Part shown: positions 53,334 through 63,569 of the stretch, in pieces
How positions within the stretch are numbered: the first letter of the stretch is position 1
Layout of the letters: each line of letters begins with the position of its first letter
Assembly (NCBI GenBank): GCA_963714325.1
Contig: CAVQOB010000014.1
Span: forward strand, 1-64,000
Source: CAVQOB01 sp963714325
GTDB taxonomy: Bacteria; Pseudomonadota; Alphaproteobacteria; Rhizobiales; Hyphomicrobiaceae
Length of the DNA: 64,000 bases
Direction of reading: 5' to 3'
Notes under the pieces: model-generated
What the model was told of the DNA's origin: nothing
Database searches by the model: none
What the model saw: only the letters and a program-made list of their open reading frames with translations
Translations under genes and position numbers: made by a program

Positions 53334-54316
53334 CGGCCTAGGGCCGCGCGAACTTGTGCCATTGCTGCTTCAGCATCCTTGCCCTTTGCCTTGGCCCACG
53401 TGTCCCAATAGGGCTTCATTGTCGCCGTCGCCGCAGCCTGTACCTCCTTCGCGGATTCGGTCAGGACCATTCCTTTCGACCCCAGGCTCGCGTTCACGGT
53501 GTCTTCGTCGGCAAGCAGAGTTTTGATGATCGTTGGCGAATGATTGGCAACGGCCGCCCAAATTGCCGCCTGAACCTCAGGCTTCAAAGCCATAAAAACA
53601 TCCTTGTTCACGATCAACGCAGCGTCGACGTAGCTGACAGGCAGGGCATATCGGTGCGTGAGCAGATCACCCCAGACTTTCCCTCCGCCGGCGCTCGCGG
53701 TGATGACGCCGTCGATTGCGCCTTGCTGCAAGGCCGGTGCGACCTCAGGCGGCCCCATCGTCAACCCCGTGCCGCCGAACGCCTTCACGAACTCGGCCTG
53801 TTCCGGCGACGTCACACGAATCTTCTTGCCCTTGATGTCGTCGAGCGATGTCAACTTCTTGTTCGAAAACAGGACCTGCATTGGGTAGGTATAGTAGCCA
53901 AGCAGCACTGCGCCCTGCTTGTCGAAACCGGCGACCAGATGCGGTTTGACGATCTCGTACGCCTTGCTGAATTCGGCAGGATCCTGGATCAGCATCGGCA
54001 GGCGGAGCAACCCGCCGATTGGCACGCTACCGTGGAAGAAGAGGTCATCCCCGAAAGTCACGACGTTGTCACCAACAGCTTGGGTGATCGTGTTGACCTT
54101 GATCGGTAACTGGCCGCCGAGCGATAGTTTGATGTCGATCGCACCGCCGGTCTTTGCTTTGATCTCGTCGAAGATCGCCTTGAGCCCGGCGACGTTGGCG
54201 ACCTGCTCGGTCGTGCCATAAGTGTATGCCTTCCAATCGGCTGCAGGCGCATTCGTTGGAAGGATCGTGGCAGCAGCCATCGCAATCGCGATGACTGTGT
54301 TGTTCCAGAGCTTCAT
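53330..54316 (-). CDS. dctP: TRAP transporter solute-binding protein DctP
   Basis: 328 residues. The ATG at 54316 is preceded by GGAGGAACTGCC; the longer frame to 54346 lacks this. Signal peptide MKLWNNTVIAIAMAAATILP to APAA. Family features are GKKIRVTSPEQAEFVKAFGG, with the conserved Arg that contacts the ligand carboxylate, and VAPALQQGAIDGVI. It captures an organic acid in the periplasm. The ligand cannot be named; neighbouring CoA-dependent genes suggest a carboxylate. Confidence 0.92.
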   Translation of the reverse strand: MKLWNNTVIAIAMAAATILPTNAPAADWKAYTYGTTEQVANVAGLKAIFDEIKAKTGGAIDIKLSLGGQLPIKVNTITQAVGDNVVTFGDDLFFHGSVPIGGLLRLPMLIQDPAEFSKAYEIVKPHLVAGFDKQGAVLLGYYTYPMQVLFSNKKLTSLDDIKGKKIRVTSPEQAEFVKAFGGTGLTMGPPEVAPALQQGAIDGVITASAGGGKVWGDLLTHRYALPVSYVDAALIVNKDVFMALKPEVQAAIWAAVANHSPTIIKTLLADEDTVNASLGSKGMVLTESAKEVQAAATATMKPYWDTWAKAKGKDAEAAMAQVRAALGR

Positions 54317-54365
54317 GGCAGTTCCTCCGTGTTGGTGACTTCTCAACCTGCGCGGCGACCCGCCA

Positions 54366-55244
54366 TCAGTGTGTCGCCGGAGACAGGTCGAGCGTTTCGA
54401 TCAGTTCCGAGACCCGACGCGCCTCGCGTCCCACAAGCGCTTGAAAATCGCCGGTCAGCGCAGTCATAAAGCCTTCGCGCAAGGCGCGGGTGTAGGCGTT
54501 TCGGCGTTCGATCAGCGGCAACGAGAGCCCCTGACGCCTTAGATCGGTCGTTTGTGCTGCGTCGTCGACGGCCTGATAGCGCAACGGCTTGCCGAGCACT
54601 TGGCTCACCAGCTGTGCAACATCCGCACACGAGAGAAGTTCGGGCCCACTCAGCCGGTACGCTGTATTTGGCGTACCGCGGAGAACGGAGCACGCAGCGG
54701 CCTCGGCGAGATCGTCGCGACCGATAAACGGGAGCCGTGCGTCCCCTGCCGCCAGGCGCAGAACGCCGTCACCTCTTGCGGCGTCTGCTGCGCGGCGAGC
54801 AAAATTGTCGATGTAGGGTCCATTGCGAAGCATGATCCATTCGCATCCAGACGCCTGGATCGACTGCTCCGTTTCGCGGTGAACTCTGGCGACCATCGAT
54901 GGTGATGCCGGATCAATATCGAAGAAGCTGGTGTAGATGATCCGCTTGACGCCCGCGTTCCGAGCAGCCCCAACTGCATTCTCATGCAGGCGGACTCGCT
55001 CGTCGTCGGGGGCTTCGACTGAGACCAGCAAGAGCGCCGCGACGCCGTTGAGTGCCTTCGTCATGTTTGAAATCTCGTTGAAATCGCCCCGGCGAACCTC
55101 CGCTCCCCACTCATTGCGCTCGTCGATCAGACTGGGATCACGCGTCAACGCCACCAAATTTGTGCCCGACGGCAATCGGCGCGCGAGGTGTGTCAGCGCG
55201 CGTCGCGAGAGTTGCCCAGTGGCACCTGTGACTGCAATCGTCAT
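54366..55244 (-). CDS. NmrA-like NAD(P)-binding oxidoreductase/sensor
   Basis: 292 residues of the atypical short-chain dehydrogenase group. N-terminal Rossmann motif TIAVTGATGQLSRRAL (GATGQLS), then VALTRDP, a TSFFDID segment and HRETEQSIQASGCEWIMLR. It resembles NmrA/azoreductase-like proteins related to quinone oxidoreductase QOR2. The catalytic Tyr-x-x-x-Lys of classical SDRs is not present, so it may sense NADP rather than catalyse. It lies 50 bp upstream of dctP on the same strand and may be co-transcribed with the transporter. Confidence 0.85.
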   Translation of the reverse strand: MTIAVTGATGQLSRRALTHLARRLPSGTNLVALTRDPSLIDERNEWGAEVRRGDFNEISNMTKALNGVAALLLVSVEAPDDERVRLHENAVGAARNAGVKRIIYTSFFDIDPASPSMVARVHRETEQSIQASGCEWIMLRNGPYIDNFARRAADAARGDGVLRLAAGDARLPFIGRDDLAEAAACSVLRGTPNTAYRLSGPELLSCADVAQLVSQVLGKPLRYQAVDDAAQTTDLRRQGLSLPLIERRNAYTRALREGFMTALTGDFQALVGREARRVSELIETLDLSPATH

Positions 55245-55400
55245 CTCGACCCATCCTCAGGCGACGCGCGCCGATCTGCCCAAAATTCCTTTGGGCTCGT
55301 GATGCTGGATCGCGTTGTTCCCACCCGACGCAGTGCAACGCCCTACTGGTCGGCACCTTTTGGTCAACATCGCTGATCGACTAATTTTCGACCAGTAGAA

Positions 55401-56396
55401 CTATCTGAACGCATCGTTCTGATTTCGAGATATCTTAGACTTGCGATTGCGTGCGGGTTGACCCGGCCACCGACCGTCAGCTTCTGCTTGCCGTATGACG
55501 TCGGTCACGACGGCTCGGACCTCGACGAACGCACGTGTGCTTGGGCGATCGGAAAGCGAGACGATGGCCAGCGTGCGATTGAGCCGCGGTTCCACGATGC
55601 GCCGGGCGTGCACGCTTTTCGCCTTAACTTCCTCCAAGACCGTCGACCGCGCCAGAATAGCGCAGCCGAGACCGGCCTCGAGCGCCTTCTTGAGCGCGAA
55701 CAAGCTGTCGATTTCGAGATGAGGGTTGGGCGTGATCTGATTGCGCAAAATCTGCGGTTGAATGATCGAACGAGAAGCGGGCACCGGACTTAGGCCGAGA
55801 ACGCTGGACTGCGGAATATCCTTGAAGGCGATCGGCTTCGACGTGGCACCGATCAACTTGGATTGTCCAATCAGGTAGAGGTCCTCTTCGAGCAATGGGG
55901 TGGCGTTCAGTCGGCTGTCAGCTGGCGGATTGTAGGCGACTGCGACGTCGACCTTGCCTGACAGCACCCAATCGATCAACGTCGGCGACAGGCCTTCGAC
56001 CACCATCATGTGAACCGCGGGGCAGGTTTGCCGCACGCGCTTCATGACATCCAGGGACACCAGATTGATCGCGGTATGACTCAATCCGACGGTGACGGGG
56101 CCGGAAGCGGCCTCGGTGAATGTGCGCACGTCGGCTTCTGCCTGGACCTGCGCGGATAGAATTGCACTCGCATGCTGAAGAAGGCGCCGTCCGGCTGGCG
56201 CAAGCTCAATGCCGCGAGCTCGACGTTCGAGTAGGACGACCCCCAACATGCGCTCGATCTCGGCCACGTGGTGGCTGAGAGCCGATTGCGCGATGTTGAG
56301 AGACCTCGCAGCGCGGGACAGCGCGCCGGCCTCCGCGATCGCAACGAAATAGCGCAGCTGCTTGAGGGTCAACACAGGCGTCACGCGGGTCTCCAT
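55401..56396 (-). CDS. LysR-family transcriptional regulator
   Basis: 331 residues. N-terminal LysR helix-turn-helix: LTLKQLRYFVAIAEAGALSR, ARSLNIAQSALSHHVAEIER, then a ligand-binding domain. It resembles the Nac/CynR-like group that controls aromatic or organic acid catabolism. It is divergent from the solute-binding protein gene (90 bp apart) and upstream of the NmrA-dctPQM genes on its own strand, so it may control either or both. The C-terminal tail (KSKISRNQNDAFR) is unlike the family and may include extra residues. Confidence 0.9.
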   Translation of the reverse strand: METRVTPVLTLKQLRYFVAIAEAGALSRAARSLNIAQSALSHHVAEIERMLGVVLLERRARGIELAPAGRRLLQHASAILSAQVQAEADVRTFTEAASGPVTVGLSHTAINLVSLDVMKRVRQTCPAVHMMVVEGLSPTLIDWVLSGKVDVAVAYNPPADSRLNATPLLEEDLYLIGQSKLIGATSKPIAFKDIPQSSVLGLSPVPASRSIIQPQILRNQITPNPHLEIDSLFALKKALEAGLGCAILARSTVLEEVKAKSVHARRIVEPRLNRTLAIVSLSDRPSTRAFVEVRAVVTDVIRQAEADGRWPGQPARNRKSKISRNQNDAFR

Positions 56397-56485
56397 CCAT
56401 CACATCGTTAGATCGGTGCGTTCTTATTTTTATATTTGTCCGATGGATTGCGTGAAGGCAAGTTGCAGTGATCGAAAAGGACAGT

Positions 56486-57643
56486 ATGATGGCATCGGCT
56501 CGGAACGTAACGTTGCTCGATCGACGCGTGGCCTTGAAGATGGCGGCGGCCGCTCCATTCCTCGGAGGACTATCGCAAGCGAGGGCTCAGTCGGCGCTGC
56601 AGCAAACGGTGCGGCCGATCACGCCTCAGATCGAGGTGCGCTCCCTTGGAGAATTGCACACTGCCGCGCTGGCTGAGGGTGGTGACCTCCTCGTGTATGG
56701 TGGCGGCGATCTGCCGAATGGCTCGGCGGGAACAGAGCAGGCGTTCAATAAGCGATTTCCTGGTATGAAGATCCGCATTCTGGTGGATCGCAGTAAGTAC
56801 CACGGTGTGCGGATCGACAATCAACTAGCTCTCGGCAAATTGATACCGGACGTTGCGCACATCCTGACGATTTACAGTTTTGATCGTTGGAAGGCCGAAG
56901 GGCATCTGCTGGCGTACAAGCCACTCGGCTGGCAGCACGTGTACGCGGATTTCAAGGACCCTGACGGGGCCTATACCGCGATCACCGTGTTCGCGTTCAG
57001 CACCGTTTTTAACACCGCCCAGGTGAGCGACGCCGAAGCGCCTCGCGACGCGCCGGACTTTCTCGATCCGCGTTGGAAAGGCAAGATCGTTCTGAGCTAC
57101 CCTCACGATGACGACGCCATGCTTTTCCAGTTCGATCGCATCGTTTCCGACTATGGCTGGGGCTATATGGAGGCCCTTCTCAAGCAGGATATCTTGTGGG
57201 TACGAGGGTCGGCACCCGCGAGAGTATCCGTTGGTAAGGGCGAGCGTGCCGTCACGTTCACCGCGTCCGGACCGCTTGCTACGCCCGCCAATGCCACTGC
57301 GAAGTTCATTCTACCCCGTCGGGACGCGTTCCTGTCATGGCCACAGCCGGCCGCGATCTTCAAGACGGCAAGACATCCAAACGCGGCAAGACTCTACCTG
57401 AGCTGGCTTCTGTCACCGGAAGTCCAGGGTGCAGCCGGTCGCCAGTGGCCTGTCCGAAGCGACGTTGCACCGACGGGCGGGTACAGCCCGATTACAGCCC
57501 TCAATACGGCCCCGGGTCGCTATCGAGATTTTCTCAGTGATCGTGCGCGACTGGAGCGCGTGCGAGATCAGCTCGAACAGTACATCGGTCCGATGCAGGG
57601 TCCCAACCCAACCGGCGTCGAGGGCCTGTATCCAAAAACGTAA
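56486..57643 (+). CDS. ABC-type extracellular solute-binding protein, Tat-like signal
   Basis: About 385 residues from the ATG at 56486 (AAGGA upstream); a GTG at 56468 is less likely. The leader has DRRVALKMAAAAPFLGGLSQ then ARAQ, with an RR pair consistent with a Tat signal. The mature part resembles iron- or polyamine-type family-1 binding proteins (LLVYGGGDLPNGSAGTEQAF, FLDPRWKGKIVLSYPHDDDA). No ABC permease or ATPase gene is nearby, so it is an orphan binding protein. It begins a plus-strand operon-like run to 61830. Confidence 0.82.
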   Translation: MMASARNVTLLDRRVALKMAAAAPFLGGLSQARAQSALQQTVRPITPQIEVRSLGELHTAALAEGGDLLVYGGGDLPNGSAGTEQAFNKRFPGMKIRILVDRSKYHGVRIDNQLALGKLIPDVAHILTIYSFDRWKAEGHLLAYKPLGWQHVYADFKDPDGAYTAITVFAFSTVFNTAQVSDAEAPRDAPDFLDPRWKGKIVLSYPHDDDAMLFQFDRIVSDYGWGYMEALLKQDILWVRGSAPARVSVGKGERAVTFTASGPLATPANATAKFILPRRDAFLSWPQPAAIFKTARHPNAARLYLSWLLSPEVQGAAGRQWPVRSDVAPTGGYSPITALNTAPGRYRDFLSDRARLERVRDQLEQYIGPMQGPNPTGVEGLYPKT

Positions 57644-57679
57644 CGGACCATCGCTCATGCCACATTGGCGAGGATTTTA

Positions 57680-58540
57680 ATGCGCAAGCTGATCGGCCGA
57701 AGTGTAGCGCCCGCCGTGGTGGTACTGGGGTTGCTGACCATATCTGCCGCAGCTCAGTCGCCGCAGATTGAACGCGGGCGCTACCTGGTAGAAGTCGTCC
57801 TGGCGTGCGGCAACTGTCATTCTCCACGCACACCACCGGACATGACGATCATACCCGGCAAGGAACTGTCGGGCGGTCGCAGTGTCGACACCCCCAGCTT
57901 CACAGTCACGCCCTCCAACATCACGCAGGACAAGAAGACAGGGATTGGGAGTTGGACCGCCCAGCAGATCAAAGTTCTGCTGCGAGAGGGTGTTCGGCCG
58001 GACGGCATTCCACTTGCGCCGGCTATGCCGGTCAACTTGATCAAGGCACTCACCGACAGCGACCTGGATGCGGTGGTGGCGTACATCCAGACAATCCCCG
58101 CCATAGAGAATGCAGCGGAACCGCCCAGCTACAAGAAGGAGTTCAGGCACGATCACTACCCCGACGCTACCCCGCTTTTCACCGATGCGAGGATAGCTGC
58201 CGATCCATTGGAACGCGGTCGCTACATTGCGACGCTCAATCATTGCCTGGAGTGTCATACCACCTCGGTCGACGGTGCAACCGACTACGCTAAGTCGACC
58301 GGCAGAGGTGGCAAGCGCTACACGCGAGGTACGGTCCTCGCCACGAATATCACCTCGCACATGACCAAGGGTATCGGCGGCTGGACCGACGAGGAGTTGA
58401 AGCGCGCGCTCACAGAAGGGATCGCGAAGGACGGCCGCAAACTGAAGTATCCGATGCCCTGGCCATACATGGGCAAGATGACACCGACCGATCTCAATAG
58501 CCTCGTGCTGTACATCCGCACCCTGCCACCAAAGGAATAA
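57680..58540 (+). CDS. Dihaem cytochrome c
   Basis: 286 residues from the ATG at 57680 (GAGG upstream). Signal peptide LIGRSVAPAVVVLGLLTISA to AQS. Two haem-binding motifs, CGNCH (about residue 45) and CLECH (about residue 190), lie in two similar domains (GRYLVEVVLACGNCHS and GRYIATLNHCLECHT), as in the cytochrome subunits of alcohol/aldehyde dehydrogenases. Later Met residues can serve as distal ligands. It probably accepts electrons in the periplasm from a dehydrogenase; the partner is not obvious in the window. Confidence 0.9.
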   Translation: MRKLIGRSVAPAVVVLGLLTISAAAQSPQIERGRYLVEVVLACGNCHSPRTPPDMTIIPGKELSGGRSVDTPSFTVTPSNITQDKKTGIGSWTAQQIKVLLREGVRPDGIPLAPAMPVNLIKALTDSDLDAVVAYIQTIPAIENAAEPPSYKKEFRHDHYPDATPLFTDARIAADPLERGRYIATLNHCLECHTTSVDGATDYAKSTGRGGKRYTRGTVLATNITSHMTKGIGGWTDEELKRALTEGIAKDGRKLKYPMPWPYMGKMTPTDLNSLVLYIRTLPPKE

Positions 58541-58640
58541 CAAATCCATCTAGAAGCAAGATGGGTCAGTTCTTCAAATTGTATTTGTCTGATGTACTGG
58601 TCTTGCTCAATCAACGACCTCGGCGCCGGGAGTAAAGAGT

Positions 58641-59597
58641 ATGACACTACCCAAGTCTGTGGTCATAAACGAGGAAGGGCCACGCGAGGGCTTTCAGATC
58701 GAGAAGGGCCCGATTTCGACCGCAGACAAGATTGCGCTGATTGATGCGTTGTCGATTTGCGGGTTCAAGTCGATGCAGGTCGCGTCATTCGTCAGTCCCA
58801 AGCATGTGCCAGGTTGGGCAGACGCCGAGGCTGTCGTCAATGGGATAGCGACCAGCCCGGGCGTCGAATATTCGGCAGTCTGGTTCAATGCCGGGGGGCT
58901 GCGGCGAGCGTTGGCATTCCAGGGTAAGCTGACGCTCGCCGGGTTCATCTCGATGAGCGCGTCCGAGCCGTTCGGCGTGCGAAATCTAAACCGGGATCGC
59001 GCCGGGCAGATGGTGCAGATGCGTGACTATGTGCGTGCGCATCAGGACGCAGGCGTGCCGATCGGCAAGATCATCATCATGGCGGCCTTCGGGTGTAACT
59101 TTGCGGGCGACATCAGTTCGAAGGACGTTGAACGGGCCGTCGGCGACGCTTTGCAGATTGCCGCCGATGCCGGCCTCACAGTCGGACAGGTCTCGCTCGC
59201 GGACAGCATGGGCTGGGCAACGCCGATCCGCGTGGCTCGCGCTGTCGGTGCTGTGCGCGAACGCTGGCCGAACTTGAAGATTGCCCTTCATCTGCACGAC
59301 ACGCGGGGTCAGGGCATCGCCTGTGCCTATGAGGGTTTGCGCCTCGGCGTCATGCACTTCGATTCTGCCGTCGCCGGGCTCGGAGGCTGCCCATTTGCCG
59401 GGCAACCGGGCGCACCCGGCAACATCGCTACGGAAGAATTAGCGCTGATGTGCGCCGAGATGGGCATCGAGACGGGCATCGACATTGAAGCACTACTCGA
59501 AGCGGGGCGGCTTGCGGAACGCATCGTCGGTCGTGCATTGCCGAGCGCCGCTCTCCGATCGGGCTCACTCGCCAAATTCAGGAAGCACGCTGCATGA
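58641..59597 (+). CDS. HMG-CoA lyase-family protein
   Basis: 318 residues, similar to hydroxymethylglutaryl-CoA lyase and related citramalyl- or hydroxyacyl-CoA lyases. Family motifs: NEEGPREGFQ (catalytic Arg region), ALHLHDTRGQG (metal-binding His-x-His), and GLGGCPFAGQPG (the GGCP active-site Cys loop). It would cleave a 3-hydroxyacyl-CoA to acetyl-CoA or pyruvate plus a smaller acid. Its stop overlaps the CoA-transferase start (ATGA), suggesting that the transferase activates the acid which the lyase then splits. Confidence 0.9.
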   Translation: MTLPKSVVINEEGPREGFQIEKGPISTADKIALIDALSICGFKSMQVASFVSPKHVPGWADAEAVVNGIATSPGVEYSAVWFNAGGLRRALAFQGKLTLAGFISMSASEPFGVRNLNRDRAGQMVQMRDYVRAHQDAGVPIGKIIIMAAFGCNFAGDISSKDVERAVGDALQIAADAGLTVGQVSLADSMGWATPIRVARAVGAVRERWPNLKIALHLHDTRGQGIACAYEGLRLGVMHFDSAVAGLGGCPFAGQPGAPGNIATEELALMCAEMGIETGIDIEALLEAGRLAERIVGRALPSAALRSGSLAKFRKHAA

Positions 59598-60814
59598 CAT
59601 CGACTCCGAAACCGCTGGCCGGACTGAAAGTGCTCGATTTCGGCCACACCATCATGGGCCCATGCGCGGGCGTCGTGTTCGCCGACCTCGGCGCCGACGT
59701 GATCAAGATCGAACCGGTCGAGGGGGATCCAACCCGACGCCTGCCAGGATTCGCCGCTGGTTTCTTCGCGACCTACAACCGCAACAAGCGATCCATCGCC
59801 GTCGATCTCAAGAGCAGCGAGGGGCAGGCAATCGTGCACCGATTGGTGAAAGACGCCGATGTCGTGATGGAAAATTTTGGCCCCGGCACCATCGAGCGCT
59901 TGAAATGCAGCTGGGAAGACCTGAGCGCGATCAATCCACGTCTCGTCTATCTCTCCATGAAAGGCTTTTTGAAAGGTCCGTATGAAAACCGCGGCGCCTT
60001 GGACGAAGTCGTGCAGATGCAGTCCGGCCTCGCTTACATGACGGGGCCGCCAGGACGCCCATTGCGTGCGGGTGCGCCGATCATCGATATACTCGGTGGC
60101 GTGTTCGGTGTCGTCGCAGCGCTCGCCGCACTCCGGGAGCGCGACGCCACCGGTCAGGGCCAGAAAGTCGGCAGTTCGCTGTTCGAGAGCGCGACGTTCA
60201 TGCTCGGCGCTATCATGGTCGGAAGCGCCGTGATCGGCGGACCGATGCCGCCGATGCCGGCGCGCAAAAATGCCTGGGGCGTCTATGACGTGTTCACCGG
60301 CAGCGATGGCGGCCAAGCGTTTATCGCCTGCACCTCAGACAAGCATTGGCAGCGCTTTTGCGACGCATTCGGTTTTCCGGAATGGAAGGCCGACGAACGG
60401 CTGTCCAACAACGCCAAGCGATGCGACGCACGTGAGTGGATGCTGCCGGAGCTAGAAAAGTGCATGTGCGCGCTTCCGCTCCAGGACATTCTCGACCGTT
60501 GCGAGACCGCGCGCGTCGCCTACTCGCGTGTCGGCCGGCCGGACGAGTTGGCGGCAGACCCGCATCTCGCAGCGTTCGGCGGGCTATTGCAAACCGCTGT
60601 GTCCGGTTACGGCGGCGGCCCGATGGTCGCTGTTCCCGCCTTGCCCGTCGAATTCGGAAACGATCGCACGCGGGTCGGGCTCATATCGCAGCCACCGCGT
60701 GTCGGCGAGCACAGCGAGGAAATCCTGCGCACAGCTGGCTTCTCGAAAACGCAGATTGCCGCGTTGCGCAAAGCTGGCACGATCGGAACGCCGGATACAG
60801 TTCGCAAGACCTGA
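59594..60814 (+). CDS. CaiB/BaiF-type (family III) CoA-transferase
   Basis: 406 residues, normal for the family. N-terminal GLKVLDFGHTIMGPCAGVVF, ADLGADVIKIEPVEGDPTR and YNRNKRSIAVDLKS are classic; the catalytic Asp is expected in RGALDEVVQMQSGLAYMTG. It moves CoA between carboxylic acids. It is translationally coupled to the HMG-CoA lyase-like gene and followed after 26 bp by a tricarboxylate-type binding protein gene, so import, CoA activation and cleavage of one acid are probably encoded together. Confidence 0.93.
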   Translation: MTSTPKPLAGLKVLDFGHTIMGPCAGVVFADLGADVIKIEPVEGDPTRRLPGFAAGFFATYNRNKRSIAVDLKSSEGQAIVHRLVKDADVVMENFGPGTIERLKCSWEDLSAINPRLVYLSMKGFLKGPYENRGALDEVVQMQSGLAYMTGPPGRPLRAGAPIIDILGGVFGVVAALAALRERDATGQGQKVGSSLFESATFMLGAIMVGSAVIGGPMPPMPARKNAWGVYDVFTGSDGGQAFIACTSDKHWQRFCDAFGFPEWKADERLSNNAKRCDAREWMLPELEKCMCALPLQDILDRCETARVAYSRVGRPDELAADPHLAAFGGLLQTAVSGYGGGPMVAVPALPVEFGNDRTRVGLISQPPRVGEHSEEILRTAGFSKTQIAALRKAGTIGTPDTVRKT

Positions 60815-60840
60815 CAAGAAACTCTGGGAGGACTGACGAC

Positions 60841-61830
60841 ATGAAAAAAACAACGAACCGTCTGACGCGCCGGACACTACTCGCATCGGCGCCTGCCATG
60901 CTCGCCTGGTTTCCCTATGCCACGCAGGCACAAGTCGGTGGCAAGGCCGTCCAGTTCATCTTGCCGTTCTCGGCAGGTTCGGGCGTCGATGGCCACATGC
61001 GCGCGGCGCAGAACGAGCTGGCGAAGGCCCTCGGCGCGCCAATCGTCATCAATAACCAGCCGGGCGCAGGCGGCATCATCGGCACACAGCAACTCGTCAA
61101 GGCAGCGCCCGACGGACTGACACTCGGTATGATCTCGAACAACCATGTTGTCTATCCGAGTGTGCTGAAATCGGTACCGTTCGATCCGGTCGGCGATATA
61201 ACGGCCATCGCTGTGATCGGCTCGACTCCGTTCGTGCTCGTAACAAATCCAAAGAAGATCGCGGCGAAGTCGGCGGCCGAGCTGACCGCGCATTTGAAAG
61301 CCAATCCAGACAAGCACAACTACGGGTCATCGGGCAACGGCACCATCCTGCATTTCGGCACAGCCATGTATGTGGATCAGGCTGGCGTGCAGGCGACGCA
61401 CATTCCCTATAAGGGTGTTGGTCCGCTGGTCACGGATCTGATCGGAGGGCAGGTCGACTTCGGCGTCGTTCCCTTCCCCGCCGTCGCGGGGCATCTGAGG
61501 TCGGGTGCTCTGCATGCCGTTGGCGTCGCCAGCGCTCAGCGAATCAAGCCGGCGCCGGATCTGCCGACTTTTGTCGAACAGGGCATGCCGAACATGGTGG
61601 TCGCCGGCTGGTTCGCGGTCGTCGGTCCTGCCAAATTGCCTGTCGCGGAAATCGCTCGCGTCCACAAGGCATTTTCCGACGCGTTTGCAAGCGACGAAGT
61701 CAAGGCGGCTATGGACAAGCAAGGCACCGTCATCAGCATTATGTCGACCGAGCAATCAGCAACCTATCTAAAGTCCGAACTCGCCAAATATGCAGCCCTT
61801 GCAAAGGCGATCAAGCTCGAAGTTCAGTGA
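60841..61830 (+). CDS. Bug-family tripartite tricarboxylate receptor
   Basis: 329 residues from the ATG at 60841 with GGGAGG upstream. Signal peptide MKKTTNRLTRRTLLASAPAM to TQAQ (an RR pair, possibly Tat). Family features: VQFILPFSAGSGVDGHMRA, NQPGAGGIIGTQQLVKAAPD, IPYKGVGPLVTDLIGGQVD. Bug proteins bind small carboxylates in the periplasm, usually for TctAB permeases, which are not seen here. Its position after the lyase and CoA-transferase genes supports uptake of their substrate. Confidence 0.93.
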   Translation: MKKTTNRLTRRTLLASAPAMLAWFPYATQAQVGGKAVQFILPFSAGSGVDGHMRAAQNELAKALGAPIVINNQPGAGGIIGTQQLVKAAPDGLTLGMISNNHVVYPSVLKSVPFDPVGDITAIAVIGSTPFVLVTNPKKIAAKSAAELTAHLKANPDKHNYGSSGNGTILHFGTAMYVDQAGVQATHIPYKGVGPLVTDLIGGQVDFGVVPFPAVAGHLRSGALHAVGVASAQRIKPAPDLPTFVEQGMPNMVVAGWFAVVGPAKLPVAEIARVHKAFSDAFASDEVKAAMDKQGTVISIMSTEQSATYLKSELAKYAALAKAIKLEVQ

Positions 61831-61909
61831 GTTGTGCCTTGAAAAGATGATCCTTGGCAGCCCGGTACTCGCGGGTCTCTGAGCGCCGCCGAAGCGGCGC
61901 TCACTTGCG

Positions 61910-63395
61910 TCATGCATAGCGCATCATGATCGTCTTCAACTCCAGGTACGCATCCAGCGCCGCGCGGCCGTGCTCGCGGCCGATACCCGACTGCTTGTAG
62001 CCGCCGAACGGCGCGTTCGGGTCGACGATATTGTGTGCGTTGACCCACACAGTTCCTGCTTTTACGGCCTTGGCGAACGTCATCGCCTTGCCGAGGTCTC
62101 GCGTCCAGATCGACGCCGAAAGACCGTAGCGGCTGTCGTTGGCGATACGGATGGCCTCGTCGAGGTCCCTCACCGGCGTCGCCGCGACGACGGGCCCGAA
62201 CACCTCGTCCTGCACGATCTCGGCATCGAGTTTTGCCTTGTGCAGGATGGTCGGGGCGACGAAGTGGCCCCTTCCCGGTACCGCGCGCTTCCCCGCGACC
62301 TGCTCGGCGCCTGCTTTCACGGCGCGTTCCACCATGCCATTGATCTTATCGCGGTGGCGCGCAGAGACGACGGGCTGGATCTGCGCATTCGGATCACGGC
62401 CCGAGCCGAGCGACATGCCGTCGGCGATCTTGGCAATATTCGCGAGCGTTTTATCGTACACCTTCTCCTCGATCAGCAACCGCGACGCGGATGTGCACAC
62501 CTGACCCGTGTTGAAGAACATGCCAAGGCCAGCCATCAGGCCCTCCATGCCGTCTTCATGGTCCGCCATCACCACCATCGGTGACTTGCCGCCGAGTTCG
62601 AGTGTGAAGCGCGCCATGTTGTCGACAGCGGCGTGCGCCACGAGCTTGCCGGTCGCGGTCGACCCTGTGAACGTCAGCTTGTCGATCCCCGCATGTTTCG
62701 ACAGCGCCGCACCCGCGGTGCCGCCGAGACCAGGAACGATATTGATCACGCCCGGCGGGATTCCCGCATCGGCGACGAGCTTGGCAAGCCGGAGGCAACC
62801 GAGTGGCGTGTCTTCCGGTGGCTTGACGATGATGGTGCAGCCGCACGCAAGCGCCGGTGCGATCTTCCACATGGCGAGCGTCAGTGGAAAATTCCACGGC
62901 ACGATGGCACCGACGACGCCGACGGGCTCTTTTACCGTCATGGTCATGTACTTGGAGCCCGGCGGCACGATTGCCGAGGTCTCCAGCGTCGAACCCTCGA
63001 TCTTGGTCGCCCACCCCGCGTAGTAGCGTAGCCAGTCGACCGTACCGCCGACCGAAACCCCTTTGGCGAGGCCGATCGATTTGCCATTCTCGACGCTCTC
63101 GATCTCGGCGAGCAGGTCGGTGTCCTTGGCAATCGAGATCCGCAAGATCCAGCATCATTTTTTCGCGCTCGACCGGACGCAGTTTGGACCAAGGCCCGTC
63201 GAGGGCAGCGCGCGCCGCTTTCACGGCCGCATCGACTGCAGCCGCGCCGCCGTCGAGGACTTCGGCGACGACATCGCCCGTGGCGCTGTCGTCGACTTTG
63301 AACGATTTGGTGCCGATTTCGACGAACTTGCCGCCAATGAACGGCAGATGCTTGCCTTTGAAGAAGGCAGCAGCCTCTTTGCTGTAACCCGTCAT
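61910..63395 (-). pseudogene. Aldehyde dehydrogenase, frameshifted
   Basis: NAD(P)-dependent aldehyde dehydrogenase. The N-terminal part, from the ATG at 63395 (GAGGG upstream), reads MTGYSKEAAAFFKGKHLPFI to KMMLDLADL. The remainder is in another frame, continuing as AKDTDLLAEIESVENGKSIG to the stop at 61910. The break is near 63140, and one indel joins the halves into about 494 residues. Catalytic residues are intact: FTLELGGKSP (Glu) and NTGQVCTSASR (Cys), with the FTGSTATGK cofactor loop. It may be a true mutation or a sequencing error. Confidence 0.82.
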
Positions 63396-63569
63396 GTTTA
63401 TCACACCCTCGTTATGGATCGCAGCGGAAACCGTCGCAGTTTCGAGCGGTCTGTCAAATACAGAATAGAGAACGCGAGCATCTCCTGGCTAGATGGGTCG
63501 CGGCCCTTGCCATTCGCGCGGGGTGCAGCATGATGTGCTCGTGTGAATTTTGTGAACGGAGTGCGGATC

